From Oceanimonas doudoroffii (GTDB taxonomy: Bacteria; Pseudomonadota; Gammaproteobacteria; Enterobacterales; Aeromonadaceae), in assembly GCF_002242685.1 (NCBI RefSeq), contig NZ_NBIM01000010.1:1-64000 (forward strand): a stretch of DNA of 64,000 bases, in the 5' to 3' direction. The position numbers were made by a program, and so were the translations under genes. Each line of letters opens with the position of its first letter. The first letter of the stretch is position 1. Below are positions 1 through 9,628 of this stretch, piece after piece. A model generated the notes under the pieces. That model was not told the DNA's origin, did no database searches, and was given only the letters and a program-made list of their open reading frames with translations.

Positions 1-72
1 AACATCCTGCGAGTGCCCACACAGTTTGCTTGATAAATTGTTAAAGAGCGTTGACCCTTCAGCGGGTCAGGG
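1..72 (-). other. rRNA operon leader (5' of 16S rRNA), partial
   Basis: Read on the minus strand, this stretch carries the conserved leader found just upstream of 16S rRNA in gammaproteobacteria: CGCTCTTTAACAATTTATCA followed by the conserved GTGTGGGCACTCG. The 16S gene itself should start a little beyond the left edge and is not in the window. The place downstream of gmhB is the same as rrnH in E. coli. Confidence 0.88.
39..50 (-). promoter_or_regulatory. rrn boxA antitermination element
   Basis: The minus strand reads CGCTCTTTAACA, one base different from the E. coli rrn leader boxA (TGCTCTTTAACA). In the known system this RNA element binds NusB/NusE and lets RNA polymerase read through rRNA without Rho termination. 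Confidence 0.85.
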
Positions 73-78
73 CTGCGT

Positions 79-106
79 ATTCTACGCAATCCTTGGTGTT
101 CGTCAA
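79..106 (-). promoter_or_regulatory. rrn P2 promoter
   Basis: On the minus strand TTGACG (106-101) is separated by 16 bp from TAGAAT (84-79). The 16-bp spacing and the position just upstream of the boxA leader are typical of rrn P2. Confidence 0.75.
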
Positions 107-183
107 GCGTTGAATCAAACTTTGTTTCGTGTTGTTTCAACCCTTGTGACCGTCGGCGTGTTCCGCCGTGTCAGTGAGGGCGC

Positions 184-211
184 ATTATAGGGAGCCGCCG
201 ATTTTGCGCAA
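184..211 (-). promoter_or_regulatory. rrn P1 promoter
   Basis: On the minus strand TTGCGC (211-206) is followed after 16 bp by a consensus TATAAT (189-184) and a GC-rich discriminator GCGCCC, the features of a growth-rate- and ppGpp-regulated rrn P1. It lies about 100 bp upstream of P2, as in E. coli. Any Fis sites would fall between this promoter and gmhB; I did not identify them confidently. Confidence 0.78.
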
Positions 212-277
212 GGGCTTTTTGAGGAAAAATCACTTCACATAGCTCAAGCGTTCAAAGGTTGACCGGAATGATGGAAA

Positions 278-835
278 TTACTGCGCCTCGGGCAGTTGCC
301 GTGCAAATTCCACCAAAGAAGGATAGACGCTTTTCGCCAGTTTTTCCCCTTCCTCGGTAATTTCCTTGCCGGTACGCACCAGCACGGGGTGGCCCACGCC
401 GGCGGCGATGGCCGCATTCATGTCCGAGACCTTGTCCCCAACCATAAAGGAAGCAGCCAGATCGATGTTCAGCTCCTTGGCCGCGTCCAGCAGCATGCCC
501 GGTGCCGGCTTGCGGCAGTCGCAGGCTTTGGTGTCGGGACCGTTACCAGCGGAGGGGTGGTGGGGGCAGAAATAGATACCGTCAAGATCCACGCCCCTAT
601 CGGCCAGGGACCAGTCCATCCATTCGGTCAGACGCATAAAGTCGTCTTCGGTAAACATGCCCCGGGCAATGCCCGACTGGTTGGTGACCACCACCAGCAG
701 ATAGCCTTTTTCCTTGAGCGAACGGAGGGCGTCGATCACTCCCTCGATAAAGATGAAATCGTCGGAATGGGAAACATAACCGCTGTCCTGGTTGATAACG
801 CCGTCCCGGTCGAGAAAAATCGCTGGCTTTGCCAC
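278..835 (-). CDS. gmhB: D-glycero-beta-D-manno-heptose-1,7-bisphosphate 7-phosphatase
   Basis: HAD-family phosphatase that removes the 7-phosphate from heptose-1,7-bisphosphate during ADP-heptose synthesis for the LPS inner core; cytosolic. Near the N-terminus it has the HAD nucleophile motif FLDRDGV (D9 and D11) and, around residues 90-107, the zinc-binding CPHH...CDCRK loop typical of GmhB. Length of 185 residues fits the family. I chose the GTG at 835 because GAAGGCAGG lies just upstream; a longer TTG start at 856 would overlap the preceding transporter gene and lacks a ribosome site. It is the last gene of a peptide-transporter operon, while an rRNA operon follows on the same strand, as in E. 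coli. Confidence 0.93.
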   Translation of the reverse strand: MAKPAIFLDRDGVINQDSGYVSHSDDFIFIEGVIDALRSLKEKGYLLVVVTNQSGIARGMFTEDDFMRLTEWMDWSLADRGVDLDGIYFCPHHPSAGNGPDTKACDCRKPAPGMLLDAAKELNIDLAASFMVGDKVSDMNAAIAAGVGHPVLVRTGKEITEEGEKLAKSVYPSLVEFARQLPEAQ

Positions 836-848
836 TTTGTACCTGCCT

Positions 849-1862
849 TCAGTCAATCGTTACCGGGCGCATGTTAGCACAGGGCTGCCGGGCGCCGGAG
901 GCAATTTCTGCGGCGTAATGGCAGGCTACCCTGTGCTGCTGCCCTTGCAGCAAAGGCACTTCCCTGGCGCAACGTTCACCGGCATAAGGGCAGCGGGTAC
1001 GAAAGTGGCAGCCGCTTGGAGGATTGGCCGGGGATGGCAGTTCACCACTCAGCATCATGGGGTCCTGGCGCTCCCTGGGGTTTGGCTGTGGTATGGCCGA
1101 GATCAGTACTTTGGTATAGGGATGCCGTGGCTGCCGGTAGAGTACGTCCGCCGGCGCCTGCTCGACGATGCGTCCCAGATACATGACGGCAATATGATCC
1201 GAGACATGTTTGACTACCGACAGGTCGTGGGCGATGAACAGCATGGCCAGCCCCCGTTCCTGCTGCAGTGACAGCAATAGATTAAGGATCTGCGACTGCA
1301 CCGACACGTCCAGCGCCGACACCGCCTCGTCACACACCAGTAACCTGGGGTTGAGCGCCATGGCACGGGCAATGCCGATGCGCTGCCGCTGCCCGCCGGA
1401 AAACTCGTGAGGAAAGCGATCCAGCGCCGAGGCCGGCAACCCGACCCGCTCCAGCAGCTCCGCTGCCCAGGCCTGGCGTTCGCGCCAGCTGCCCAGCCGG
1501 TGAATGACAAAAGGTTCCTGCAACAGGGTACCTATGGTATGACGGCCGTTGAGGGATTCCTGAGGGTCTTGAAACACCATTTGCATCTGCCGCCGCAGGG
1601 GCTGCATTTGCCGCCGGCTGTACTGGGTAATATCGGTGCCGTCGTAAACAATGCGCCCGGAGGTGGGTTCGTGCAACTTAAGCAGGGTACGCGCCAAGGT
1701 AGACTTGCCACAGCCCGATTCTCCCACCAGTCCCAGGGTCTTGCCTTCTTCCAGCTCAAAGCTGACCCCATCGACCGCATACAGGGTTTTTCCCGAACGC
1801 AGCAGCCCCCCTCCAAGCGTAAAATGCTGCGTCAATCCATCCACTTTCAGCAGGGTGCTCAT
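849..1862 (-). CDS. Peptide ABC transporter ATPase, DppF/YejF C-half type
   Basis: ATP-binding subunit of a dipeptide/oligopeptide importer. It shows Walker [10 protein letters not shown], the signature [14 protein letters not shown], Walker [13 protein letters not shown] and the switch histidine in FIAHDLS. A C-terminal oligopeptide-transporter extension ([12 protein letters not shown], then a Cys-containing [11 protein letters not shown] segment) is typical of DppD/DppF/OppF. The start at 1862 shares one base with the stop of the preceding ATPase (TGATG), implying translational coupling. In E. coli YejF the two ATPase halves are fused; here they are two genes. The substrate is probably short peptides, inferred from the neighbouring YejA/B/E-like subunits. 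Confidence 0.9.
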   Translation of the reverse strand: MSTLLKVDGLTQHFTLGGGLLRSGKTLYAVDGVSFELEEGKTLGLVGESGCGKSTLARTLLKLHEPTSGRIVYDGTDITQYSRRQMQPLRRQMQMVFQDPQESLNGRHTIGTLLQEPFVIHRLGSWRERQAWAAELLERVGLPASALDRFPHEFSGGQRQRIGIARAMALNPRLLVCDEAVSALDVSVQSQILNLLLSLQQERGLAMLFIAHDLSVVKHVSDHIAVMYLGRIVEQAPADVLYRQPRHPYTKVLISAIPQPNPRERQDPMMLSGELPSPANPPSGCHFRTRCPYAGERCAREVPLLQGQQHRVACHYAAEIASGARQPCANMRPVTID

Positions 1863-2839
1863 CAGGATAACTCCCGCCAGTGGTGGCACCAGACGTGGTG
1901 CACGCTATCCGCCTGCTCAAGAGCCGGCTGGGTGGCGCACACCTCGGTGCTGTAGGGGCAGCGGTTGGCGAAACGGCAGCCGGCAGACTGCTCCTCCAGC
2001 GAGGGCACCTGCCCGGCGATGGCCGGCAACTCGGTTTTTCCCGGCCGATCCAGCCGGGGAATGGACGCCAGCAGGCCCCGTGTATAGGGATGGCGGGGGT
2101 GTTCAAACAACTCAAACACCCCTGCCTGCTCGGCACTGCGGCCGGCATACATCACCAGTACACGATCGCAGATCTGGGCCACCACACCCAGATCATGGGT
2201 AATAAAGATCACCGCCATGTTATTTTGCCGCTGCAGCTCGCGGATCAGGTGCAGGATTTGCGCCTGAATGGTCACGTCCAGTGCCGTGGTGGGCTCATCG
2301 CAAATCAGCAGTTCCGGTTCGCAAGCCAGCGCCATGGCGATCATCACCCGTTGCCGCATGCCCCCGGAAAGCTGGTGGGGATAAGCGGCCAGTCGGGCCT
2401 CGGCTTCCGGAATCCCCACCCGGCGCAGCATGGTCAGGGCCGCCTGCCGGCGCTGCGCCTTGTTCAGCTCCGGACGGTGCAATTCATAGACTTCCATCAG
2501 CTGGCGGCCCACGGTATGCACCGGATTTAGGGCTGTCATCGGCTCCTGAAAGATCATGGCGATCTTGTTGCCCCGCAACCGGTAGCGCTGTTGTGGGCTC
2601 AAGGTCAGCAGATCCTCGCCCTGAAACAGCGCCCGGCCTTTTTCCACCCTGCCCGCAGGTTGTGGCAGCAGGCCCAGCAGGCTGAGGGCGGTGACACTCT
2701 TGCCACAACCGGACTCGCCCACCAGCCCCAGGGTTTGCCCCGGCGCCAGCGAAAAACTGACGTCATCCACCACGCGAAAACAACCCGCTTCGGTGGTAAA
2801 GCTGACCGCCAGATTGTCCACTTCCAGCAGATTTCCCAT
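1862..2839 (-). CDS. Peptide ABC transporter ATPase, DppD/YejF N-half type
   Basis: First ATPase of the importer. Walker [11 protein letters not shown], signature [15 protein letters not shown], Walker [15 protein letters not shown] and FITHDLG are all intact, so it should hydrolyse ATP. The C-terminal [15 protein letters not shown] and [14 protein letters not shown] segment is the oligopeptide-transporter ATPase tail. It shares one base with the upstream binding-protein gene and one with the next ATPase, so the two ATPases and the binding protein are probably made in matched amounts. Together they replace the single fused YejF of E. coli. Membrane-associated at the cytoplasmic face. Confidence 0.9.
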   Translation of the reverse strand: MGNLLEVDNLAVSFTTEAGCFRVVDDVSFSLAPGQTLGLVGESGCGKSVTALSLLGLLPQPAGRVEKGRALFQGEDLLTLSPQQRYRLRGNKIAMIFQEPMTALNPVHTVGRQLMEVYELHRPELNKAQRRQAALTMLRRVGIPEAEARLAAYPHQLSGGMRQRVMIAMALACEPELLICDEPTTALDVTIQAQILHLIRELQRQNNMAVIFITHDLGVVAQICDRVLVMYAGRSAEQAGVFELFEHPRHPYTRGLLASIPRLDRPGKTELPAIAGQVPSLEEQSAGCRFANRCPYSTEVCATQPALEQADSVHHVWCHHWRELS

Positions 2840-4641
2840 CAGGCTTCGGGTCTCCGCCAGGTTTCCACCACCTCCAGCACCGGCTCATAGCGCTTGCCGC
2901 CAGCCTTGATTTCGGCCTGTTGCTGCTGATCGATCCAGAACAGGCCGCCGGTGCTATGGGGGTAACCTTCCATCGGCCAGAACAGGGATGGCGAGCGCTG
3001 GGTGCCTTTGCTCTCGGGCAGTTTCACATAACGCCAGTAAGCTTCCCGGGTGTAGGGCACCTGATAACCGGGTATAAAGATGGCCAGCTCGTGCACCCGG
3101 CGCTGTATTTGTCGGGAAATCGCCGCCTTGGCGTCCAGATCCATGGTGCGGCGGTATTCCTCGATTAACCGGTCGAGCTCGGCATCACTGATATTGAACA
3201 GGTTGTTGGTCTGAGGCTGGTCGGCGTTCAGGGAGTGGAAAAACTCCCAGTACTGGGGGTAAAGGCCGCCGCCACTCCAGCCCAGCCAGGCCGCCTCGTG
3301 TTTTTTCTCCAGCATGGCTTTGAAACCGGTGGCGCCATCCACCAGGTTAAGCTGCAGATCCAGGCCGGCCTTGCGTGCCTCTTCCCGCAGAATGGCCAGG
3401 CGAGCGGTGTGCTCCTGAGTGGTGTAGGTCACCGCCAGGCTGAGCCGGTCGCCCTGGCTGTTCAGCAGTATGCCCCCCGGCCCCTGGCGATCGTAGCCGG
3501 CCTCGGCAAACAGTGCCCGGGCTTGCTGAATGTCGTAGTCGCGGGCACGAATGTCATAATCGGTGAAATCCCCATAACCGGTGCCAAAGCCGTGCATGCG
3601 CTCGTAGTCGCCGCGCAATATGGTGTCCAGCATGCGCTGCATATTGATGGCATGGGCCATGCCCTGACGCACCCGCACATCCGCCAGTCTGGGGTGGGCG
3701 GTGTTGAGATGCAGCCCCTGGGCGCCCTGGCGCATTTCGTTATAGAACCAGATACGATTAATCAGGCCGTTGCGGTATTCGGGGGTGTTGGTCTTGTCGT
3801 GCCACCATTCGGGCAGGATCAGGCCAAAGGTGTCGATGTCACCACGCAGAAAGTGGCGGTAGGCGATATTGAGATCCCGTACCACGGTCAGCCGAATTTC
3901 ATCCACATTGAACCTGTGCTTGTAGTAGGTAAGCTCGTTGCCCCACCAGTCATTCAGCCGCTTGAAGGTAATGGAGCGACCCCGTTTGACATCACTTATC
4001 ACATAGGCGCCGGTCACCGGCACCACCTCCCAGTTATAACGGCGCACCCAGTCTTCGGTCATTTCATAGTAATGCTCGGGCTGGGGTACCAGGCCCACTG
4101 TATTGAGCAGCTCACGCCGGCTCTTGGGGCTGCCGGCGGTCACCGAGATGGTGTAATCGTCGTATTTGACCACCTCGGTGATTTCTTCGGTGAAGTAGTT
4201 GTTGTACCAGGGCGCCCGAATCACCTTGGATCGCATGAATTCCAGCGCAAACAGAAAGTCGTCGGCGGTCACCGGCTCGCCGTCGGACCAGCGAGCCTTT
4301 GGATTCAGCCGGAAATACATGGTGCGGTTGTCGTCGCCAAAGGCCCAGTGGGTGGCCAGGGCAGGAATGGGGTTTTCGGTGTCGGGGTGCAAGCCATACA
4401 GCCCGAGCTGGTTCTCCAGCACAAAAGAACGGAACGAAGTGTTGGAGTCGGGCCCCACGGTGCGAAAGGTGAGCGGAAAGCTCATCATCGTCATGTTGAA
4501 ACGCCCGCCCCGCTTGGCCTCGGGCGAGGCAAAAATGGGATCCGCGTCATTGGTTTCCCACTCCAGGTTTTCGGGCAGCTCCGCCGCCTGCAGACTCAGG
4601 GCCAGACCAAAAGACGCGAGTATTGCCAGCAGTTTGTTCAT
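2839..4641 (-). CDS. yejA: Periplasmic peptide-binding protein, YejA-like (SBP family 5)
   Basis: Solute-binding protein of about 600 residues with an N-terminal signal peptide (MNKLLAILASFGLALSLQAA), so it is exported to the periplasm. The body has the family 5 features seen in YejA: an RGGRF segment after the mature N-terminus, the WSDGEPVTADDFLFALEF block and a GDIDTF block. E. coli YejA takes part in uptake of peptides, including peptide-nucleotide antibiotics; ligand preference here is inferred only. It lies between the permease gene yejE and the two ATPases. The start ATG at 4641 lies 11 bases after the yejE stop. Confidence 0.86.
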   Translation of the reverse strand: MNKLLAILASFGLALSLQAAELPENLEWETNDADPIFASPEAKRGGRFNMTMMSFPLTFRTVGPDSNTSFRSFVLENQLGLYGLHPDTENPIPALATHWAFGDDNRTMYFRLNPKARWSDGEPVTADDFLFALEFMRSKVIRAPWYNNYFTEEITEVVKYDDYTISVTAGSPKSRRELLNTVGLVPQPEHYYEMTEDWVRRYNWEVVPVTGAYVISDVKRGRSITFKRLNDWWGNELTYYKHRFNVDEIRLTVVRDLNIAYRHFLRGDIDTFGLILPEWWHDKTNTPEYRNGLINRIWFYNEMRQGAQGLHLNTAHPRLADVRVRQGMAHAINMQRMLDTILRGDYERMHGFGTGYGDFTDYDIRARDYDIQQARALFAEAGYDRQGPGGILLNSQGDRLSLAVTYTTQEHTARLAILREEARKAGLDLQLNLVDGATGFKAMLEKKHEAAWLGWSGGGLYPQYWEFFHSLNADQPQTNNLFNISDAELDRLIEEYRRTMDLDAKAAISRQIQRRVHELAIFIPGYQVPYTREAYWRYVKLPESKGTQRSPSLFWPMEGYPHSTGGLFWIDQQQQAEIKAGGKRYEPVLEVVETWRRPEA

Positions 4642-4652
4642 GCAGTCCTCAC

Positions 4653-5699
4653 CTATTCGTAACGGGAAAAGTGTTTGGGATCAAAGGCTTCACGAATGGC
4701 CTCACCGATAAAGGAAACATTGATCAGCACCAGCGACACCGCCGTCACCACGGACGCCACTATCCAGGGCGAATCCAGGTGGTTAACACCCTGACGCAAC
4801 AGCTCGCCCCAGCTCGGGGTAGGCGGAGGCAAGCCAAAGCCCAGGTAATCGAGGGCGGTGAGCAGGGAAATATTGGCCACCACGGTAAAGGGAGCCAGGG
4901 TCACTATCATCATCAGGGTATTGGGCAGGATATGGTGCACGATAATACGCGTCGTGCCCGCCCCCTGGGCCCGGGCCGCCAGCACATAGTCCCGGGCCTT
5001 TTCCTTGTAGGTCAGGGTGCGCATGTACCAGGTAATGCCCATCCAGCCAAACAGCACGTTGATGGCGACAAACAGGGCAAAGTTGGGCTGAGTAATCGAC
5101 ACCAGTATCATGATCACGTAAAGAAACGGCACCTGGGACCAGATCTCGATAAAGCGCTGAAACAGCAGATCGAAGCGACCGCCGAGAAATCCCATCAGGC
5201 AGCCCAGCATCACGCCAATCACATAACTGGCGGTGAGCGCGATAAAGGCAAAGCCCACCGCGGTACGAAAGCCGTATACCAGCCGCGCGACCATGTCCCG
5301 GCCCGAGCTGTCGGTGCCGAGAAAGTGCCGGTTTGCCAGGCTGGGCGCCGTGGGTGGATAGGTGCTGCCGCTGTAATCCTGCTCATAGGGACTCCAGGGC
5401 ACCAGGGGCAGCAGCACCCAGTTGCCGGGCTGCTCGCTCAGCACTCGCTTCAGCTCTCTGTAGTCGGTTTCATATTGATAACCGAGATCAAAGGTGTCGC
5501 CGGTGATCACGGCACCATAGGTGGGAAAGTACAGCTCACCCTCATATTTCACCAGCAGCGCCCGGTTGCTGACCCACAGCTCGGCGGCGGCGGCCAGCAA
5601 CACCATCACCATAAAAATCACAAAGGCGTAGTAACCGCGTTTAATGCTGCGAAAACGGCGCAACTTCTTTTTGGTGACATCGGAAAGCAGTCTAGCCAT
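4653..5699 (-). CDS. yejE: Peptide ABC transporter permease, YejE/DppC type
   Basis: Inner-membrane permease of 348 residues. The N-terminus holds a basic segment followed by one membrane span (about residues 23-42), then a long periplasmic loop containing WVLLPLVPWSPYEQDY, then the transport domain with five to six spans. The cytoplasmic coupling region AARAQGAGTTRIIVHHILPN (the EAA loop) is clear. Similarity to E. coli YejE runs throughout, including DYLGFGLPPPTPSWGELL and the C-terminal FIGEAIREAFDPKHF. It overlaps yejB by 8 bases. Confidence 0.9.
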   Translation of the reverse strand: MARLLSDVTKKKLRRFRSIKRGYYAFVIFMVMVLLAAAAELWVSNRALLVKYEGELYFPTYGAVITGDTFDLGYQYETDYRELKRVLSEQPGNWVLLPLVPWSPYEQDYSGSTYPPTAPSLANRHFLGTDSSGRDMVARLVYGFRTAVGFAFIALTASYVIGVMLGCLMGFLGGRFDLLFQRFIEIWSQVPFLYVIMILVSITQPNFALFVAINVLFGWMGITWYMRTLTYKEKARDYVLAARAQGAGTTRIIVHHILPNTLMMIVTLAPFTVVANISLLTALDYLGFGLPPPTPSWGELLRQGVNHLDSPWIVASVVTAVSLVLINVSFIGEAIREAFDPKHFSRYE

Positions 5700-6711
5700 C
5701 GAACCTCACTCGCGGATCCACCAGCGCCACGCAGATGTCCGACAATATGTTGCCCAGCAGCATCAACAGTGAGGTCACCGCCAGTATGCCCATTACCACC
5801 GGATAGTCCCTCTCCACCACCGCTTCGTAGCCCAGCAGGCCCAGGCCGTCGATATTAAAGATCACTTCAATCAGGAAAGAGCCGGCGAAAAACACCGAAA
5901 TCACGTTGCCGAAGTGGCTGGCAATGGGGATCAGGCTGTTGCGCAGGGCATGGCGGGTCACCGCCTTGCCAAACGGCAGGCCCTTGGCCACGGCGGTGCG
6001 CACATAATCCGCCGACAGGTTTTCCATCAGGCTGTTTTTCATGGTCATGGTGAGCACCGCGAAATCGCCGATGGCGTAGGCAATCAGCGGCAGCAGGGCA
6101 TGGTGAAACAAATTCAGGGTTTTGGGCCAAAAGCCCTCCAGATAGTAGAAATCGTCCCCCACAAAGCCACCCATGGGAAACCAGCCCAGCTGAAAGGCGA
6201 ACACCGTCAGCAGAAAAATGCCCACCACATAAGCCGGCAGGGCATAGCCGGCATAGATAAACATGGAGCTGATGCTGTCGAAGCGGCTGTTATGCCTGAG
6301 TGCCTTGAGCACTCCGAGGGGAATGGACACCAGATAACTGAGAATAAAGGTGCTAATGCCAAAAAAGGCCGACACCGGCAGCCGTTCCTGGATCAGCTCC
6401 CACACCGGCAGGTAGTAACGGGTGGACTCCCCCAGATCGAGCCGCACCAGCTTGCCCAGCCAGTCCAGGTAGGCTTCGCCCACCGGCTTATCAAGCCCGT
6501 AAAATTCCTTGAGCTCATCGATTTGCTCGGAGGACAACACCTGCCCGCCCCGGCTACTCTGGCTGAACTCGCTGCCCGCCAGCTGACTTTCCATCAGCAT
6601 GCGTTCAACCGGGCCGCCCGGCACAAATCGGGTAATGGCAAACACCACCAGGGTAATGCCGAGAAAGGTGGGGATCAGCAGCAATAATCGACGCAGAAAA
6701 TACTGGCCCAT
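5692..6711 (-). CDS. yejB: Peptide ABC transporter permease, YejB/DppB type
   Basis: First gene of the transporter operon; inner-membrane permease of 339 residues. It begins MGQYFLRRLLLLIPTFLGIT, like E. coli YejB, with PGGPVERM shortly after, and ends GLGLLGYEAVVERDYPVVMG then SDICVALVDPRVRFDG, which also match YejB. Six membrane spans are expected; the coupling loop is TAVAKGLPFGKAVTRHALRN. The operon order yejB-yejE-yejA-ATPase-ATPase-gmhB is read from the minus strand, divergent from metN. Confidence 0.9.
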   Translation of the reverse strand: MGQYFLRRLLLLIPTFLGITLVVFAITRFVPGGPVERMLMESQLAGSEFSQSSRGGQVLSSEQIDELKEFYGLDKPVGEAYLDWLGKLVRLDLGESTRYYLPVWELIQERLPVSAFFGISTFILSYLVSIPLGVLKALRHNSRFDSISSMFIYAGYALPAYVVGIFLLTVFAFQLGWFPMGGFVGDDFYYLEGFWPKTLNLFHHALLPLIAYAIGDFAVLTMTMKNSLMENLSADYVRTAVAKGLPFGKAVTRHALRNSLIPIASHFGNVISVFFAGSFLIEVIFNIDGLGLLGYEAVVERDYPVVMGILAVTSLLMLLGNILSDICVALVDPRVRFDG

Positions 6712-6954
6712 CGTTTTCCTTATCTTCGTTCCCTGAAACGCTCAGCCTGAAAACTCTGAGTATCGCGAATCACCAACAGGGTTGCCTGCTGTCGATTCCC
6801 TTGTTCAATATTCCTTCGACTAATGCATAACAGTCGAGTCTTATCATGCCAGCTTACGGCTTATGCTGTTCTTTTTCATCCTATATCAAGGCATTGGAAA
6901 AAGGGACAAGGCACTAGCCAGTTTTCATTCTCGCGCCGTGACGGGAAATACTCG

Positions 6955-6983
6955 TTGACTCGGACGTCCAGACGGCTTAGCAT
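6955..6983 (+). promoter_or_regulatory. metNIQ promoter
   Basis: TTGACT (6955-6960) and TAGCAT (6978-6983) are separated by 17 bp, a good sigma-70 arrangement. The expected start is near 6990, giving an 80-base leader before the metN ATG at 7073. The whole spacer is occupied by two met boxes, which would give direct repression by promoter occlusion. Confidence 0.7.
6962..6977 (+). promoter_or_regulatory. Tandem MetJ operator (met boxes)
   Basis: GGACGTCC followed directly by AGACGGCT: two adjacent 8-bp units matching the MetJ consensus AGACGTCT at 6 of 8 and 7 of 8 positions. MetJ with S-adenosylmethionine binds two or more tandem met boxes. The units lie between the -35 and -10 hexamers of the metNIQ promoter. 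metJ itself is not in the window. Confidence 0.72.
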
Positions 6984-7072
6984 CCTCTGCCATCTGTCAT
7001 GCCAGCATGACTTGTCCCTGTTCTTACGCTGTCTATGCAGTGGATAACCATACCGGAAGGGCCCATCCTCCG

Positions 7073-8116
7073 ATGATCAAACTGACCAATATTACCAAGC
7101 GCTACGGAGCGGGCGAGAATGCCGTTCACGCCGTTAAAAACGTCGATCTGGAGGTCGCTGCCGGCCAGATCATGGGCGTTATCGGCGAATCCGGTGCCGG
7201 CAAGAGCACCCTGATCCGTTGCGTCAACCTGCTCGAGCGCCCCACCGAGGGTCGCGTATACGTGGACGGCCAGGATCTGACCGCCATGGGCGGTACCGAA
7301 CTGTCCCGTGCCCGCCGCAATATCGGCATGATTTTTCAGCACTTCAATTTGTTGTCGTCGCGCACCGTCTTCGACAACGTGGCTCTGCCCCTGGAGCTGG
7401 CAGGCACCCCCAAGGCCGAGATCAAACAGCGGGTCAGCGAGCTGCTGGAGCTGGTGGGACTGTCCCATCGCGCCAGCGCCTACCCCAACGCCCTGTCGGG
7501 TGGTCAGAAGCAACGGGTGGCCATCGCCCGGGCACTGGCGCCGGCACCCAAGGTGCTGCTGTGTGACGAGGCCACCTCGGCGCTGGATCCGCAGACCACC
7601 CAGTCCATTCTGGCACTGCTGAAAGAGCTCAACCAGCGCCTCGGGCTGACCATATTGCTGATCACCCACGAGATGCAGGTGGTGAAGTCCATCTGCGACC
7701 GAGTGGCCATTATCAACGACGGTGAGCTGGTGGAACAGGGAGAAGTTGCCTGGTTCTTTGCCAACGCCCAGACCGATCTGGCTCGGCGCTTTATCGCCTC
7801 CACCATTCATCTGGAAATTCCCGATGAATACCAGGCCCGGCTATCGGCCGAACCGGTAGCCGATGCCCTGCCCCTGGTGCGGCTGGGTTTTACCGGCGAA
7901 ACCGTGGATACGCCACTGATCTCCATTCTCAGCCGCGAGCTGCAGGTGGACGTCACCATTCTCAGCGCCGACATCGAATATGCCGGCGGCGTGAAGTTCG
8001 GCTTTATGCTGGCCGAGCTGGATGGCCAGCCAGAACAGACTCAGGCCGCCATCGTTTACCTTCAGGAACACAAAATTCAGGTGGAGTTACTCGGTTATGT
8101 CCGACGCCATGATTAA
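7073..8116 (+). CDS. metN: Methionine ABC transporter ATPase
   Basis: ATPase of the D/L-methionine importer MetNIQ. Walker [10 protein letters not shown], signature [15 protein letters not shown], Walker [12 protein letters not shown] and H-loop LITHEMQ are intact. The C-terminal hundred or so residues form the NIL (ACT-like) regulatory domain, which in E. coli MetN binds methionine and inhibits transport when the pool is full. I chose ATG 7073 ([11 protein letters not shown]), where homology begins; the frame stays open further upstream without a ribosome site. The stop overlaps metI by 20 bases. Confidence 0.95.
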   Translation: MIKLTNITKRYGAGENAVHAVKNVDLEVAAGQIMGVIGESGAGKSTLIRCVNLLERPTEGRVYVDGQDLTAMGGTELSRARRNIGMIFQHFNLLSSRTVFDNVALPLELAGTPKAEIKQRVSELLELVGLSHRASAYPNALSGGQKQRVAIARALAPAPKVLLCDEATSALDPQTTQSILALLKELNQRLGLTILLITHEMQVVKSICDRVAIINDGELVEQGEVAWFFANAQTDLARRFIASTIHLEIPDEYQARLSAEPVADALPLVRLGFTGETVDTPLISILSRELQVDVTILSADIEYAGGVKFGFMLAELDGQPEQTQAAIVYLQEHKIQVELLGYVRRHD

Positions 8117-8750
8117 CCTGCTGCTCTCGGCACTCTGGGAGACCCTGATCATGACCTTCGGCTCGGGCGCCATCGCCTGTGCCCTGGGCTTGCCGCTGGG
8201 CATTGCCCTGCACGTAAGCAAACCCGGCCAGATATGGGAAAACAAGGCCTTTAACAAGATTCTGGGTACGGTGGTGAACATCGGCCGTTCCGTGCCCTTT
8301 ATCATTCTGCTGGTGGCCATCATTCCCTTTACCCGGTTGGTGGTCGGCACCAGCATCGGCACTTGGGCCGCCGTGGTGCCGCTGACCGTTGCCGCCATTC
8401 CCTTTGTGGCTCGACTGATGGAAGGGGCGCTGATGGAAGTGCCGTCAGGGCTGGTGGAAGCGGCCCAGGCCATGGGCGCCCGCCGGCTGCAAATCGTGTA
8501 CAAGGTATTGCTGCCCGAAGCCCTGCCGGGCATGCTCAACGGCATCATCATCACCCTGGTCACCCTGGTCAACTACTCGGCCATGGCCGGCGCCGTGGGC
8601 GGTGGTGGCCTGGGTGATGTGGGCATTCGCTACGGTTACCAGCGTTTTGATCCGCAAATCATGCTGATCACCGTGGTGATACTGGTAGTACTGGTACAAA
8701 TCATTCAGAGCGCCGGCGAGCGGCTGGTGGCTCATATGGATCGTCGCTGA
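8097..8750 (+). CDS. metI: Methionine ABC transporter permease
   Basis: Integral membrane subunit of MetNIQ, 217 residues with five predicted spans. The coupling loop is [25 protein letters not shown] (central residues AMGAR), the usual MetI motif. The start is ATG 8097 ([11 protein letters not shown]), within the 3' end of metN, which suggests translational coupling. It ends shortly before metQ, so the three genes form one transcription unit. Confidence 0.95.
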   Translation: MSDAMINLLLSALWETLIMTFGSGAIACALGLPLGIALHVSKPGQIWENKAFNKILGTVVNIGRSVPFIILLVAIIPFTRLVVGTSIGTWAAVVPLTVAAIPFVARLMEGALMEVPSGLVEAAQAMGARRLQIVYKVLLPEALPGMLNGIIITLVTLVNYSAMAGAVGGGGLGDVGIRYGYQRFDPQIMLITVVILVVLVQIIQSAGERLVAHMDRR

Positions 8751-8775
8751 GTTTTCTTATATCAAGGAGTGCATC

Positions 8776-9606
8776 ATGAAAGCTGGATTGAAATCATTCG
8801 CCACCCTGGGCGTACTGGCTTCGGCCCTGGCCCTGGCCGGTTGCGGCGAACAGGCCGAACAGACCACCACCGAAGCCGCCGCGGTCAAACCGCTGCGCCT
8901 GGGCGTGATTGCCGGTGCCGAAGAGCAGGTCGCGGAAGTGGCCGCCAAGGTGGCCAAGGAGCAGTATGAGCTGGAAGTCGAGCTGGTATCCTTCAGCGAT
9001 TACGTGACCCCCAACGTGGCCCTGAGCGATGGCAGCCTGGACATCAATGCCTTTCAGCACAAACCCTACCTCGACAAGCAAATCGCCGATCGCGGCTACG
9101 AGCTGACTCCGGTAGGCAACACCTTTGTTTACCCCATCGCCGCCTACTCCAAGGTGATCAAGTCCCTGGATGAACTGGCCGAAGGCGCCAAGGTAGCCGT
9201 CCCCAACGATCCCACCAACCTGGGCCGCAGCCTGCTGCTGCTGGAGCAACAGGGCCTGATCGAGGTGGACGATGCCGTGGGTCTGGAAGCCACTCCGCTG
9301 AACATTACCGCCAACCCCAAAAACCTCGACATCATCGAGCTGGAAGCACCTCAGCTGCCCCGCTCCCTGGATGACGTGGCCTTTGCCATCATCAACACCA
9401 CCTATGCGTCACAGATCGACCTGTTGCCCGGTCGCGACAGCCTGTTCGTGGAAGACAAGGAATCTCCCTACGTTAACCTAATCGTGTCCCGCATCGACAA
9501 CCAGAACGACGAGCGCATTCAGACCTTTGTCAAGGCCTACCAGAGCGAAGAGGTCTACCAGGCCGCGCTGGAGCTGTTCAAGGGCGGCGTGGTCAAGGGC
9601 TGGTAA
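8776..9606 (+). CDS. metQ: Methionine-binding lipoprotein
   Basis: Substrate-binding lipoprotein of MetNIQ, 276 residues. The N-terminal signal ends in the lipobox LALAGC, with Cys23 as lipidation site, so the mature protein is anchored to the outer leaflet of the inner membrane. The body is NLPA/MetQ family: LGVIAGAEEQVAEVAAKVA, VALSDGSLDINAFQHKPYLD and ANPKNLDIIELEAPQLPR. AAGGAG lies 7 bases before ATG 8776. A strong terminator follows. Confidence 0.96.
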   Translation: MKAGLKSFATLGVLASALALAGCGEQAEQTTTEAAAVKPLRLGVIAGAEEQVAEVAAKVAKEQYELEVELVSFSDYVTPNVALSDGSLDINAFQHKPYLDKQIADRGYELTPVGNTFVYPIAAYSKVIKSLDELAEGAKVAVPNDPTNLGRSLLLLEQQGLIEVDDAVGLEATPLNITANPKNLDIIELEAPQLPRSLDDVAFAIINTTYASQIDLLPGRDSLFVEDKESPYVNLIVSRIDNQNDERIQTFVKAYQSEEVYQAALELFKGGVVKGW

Positions 9607-9628
9607 TCCGGCGTTCACTTTATCCTCA

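Larger units (their letters stand above)
6712..7072. other. Divergent intergenic region yejB / metN
   Basis: This gap separates two divergently transcribed transporter operons. The metN-proximal third contains the metNIQ promoter with met boxes. A short imperfect dyad (TCGACT at 6816-6821, AGTCGA at 6832-6837) lies nearer yejB and could mark its control region. Possible short reading frames here have no ribosome site or recognisable product, so I treat the gap as non-coding. Confidence 0.6.

Noticed and set aside
6823..7047. 74-codon open frame upstream of metN
   Set aside because: Occupies the metNIQ promoter and operator; no ribosome site, composition unlike neighbouring genes.
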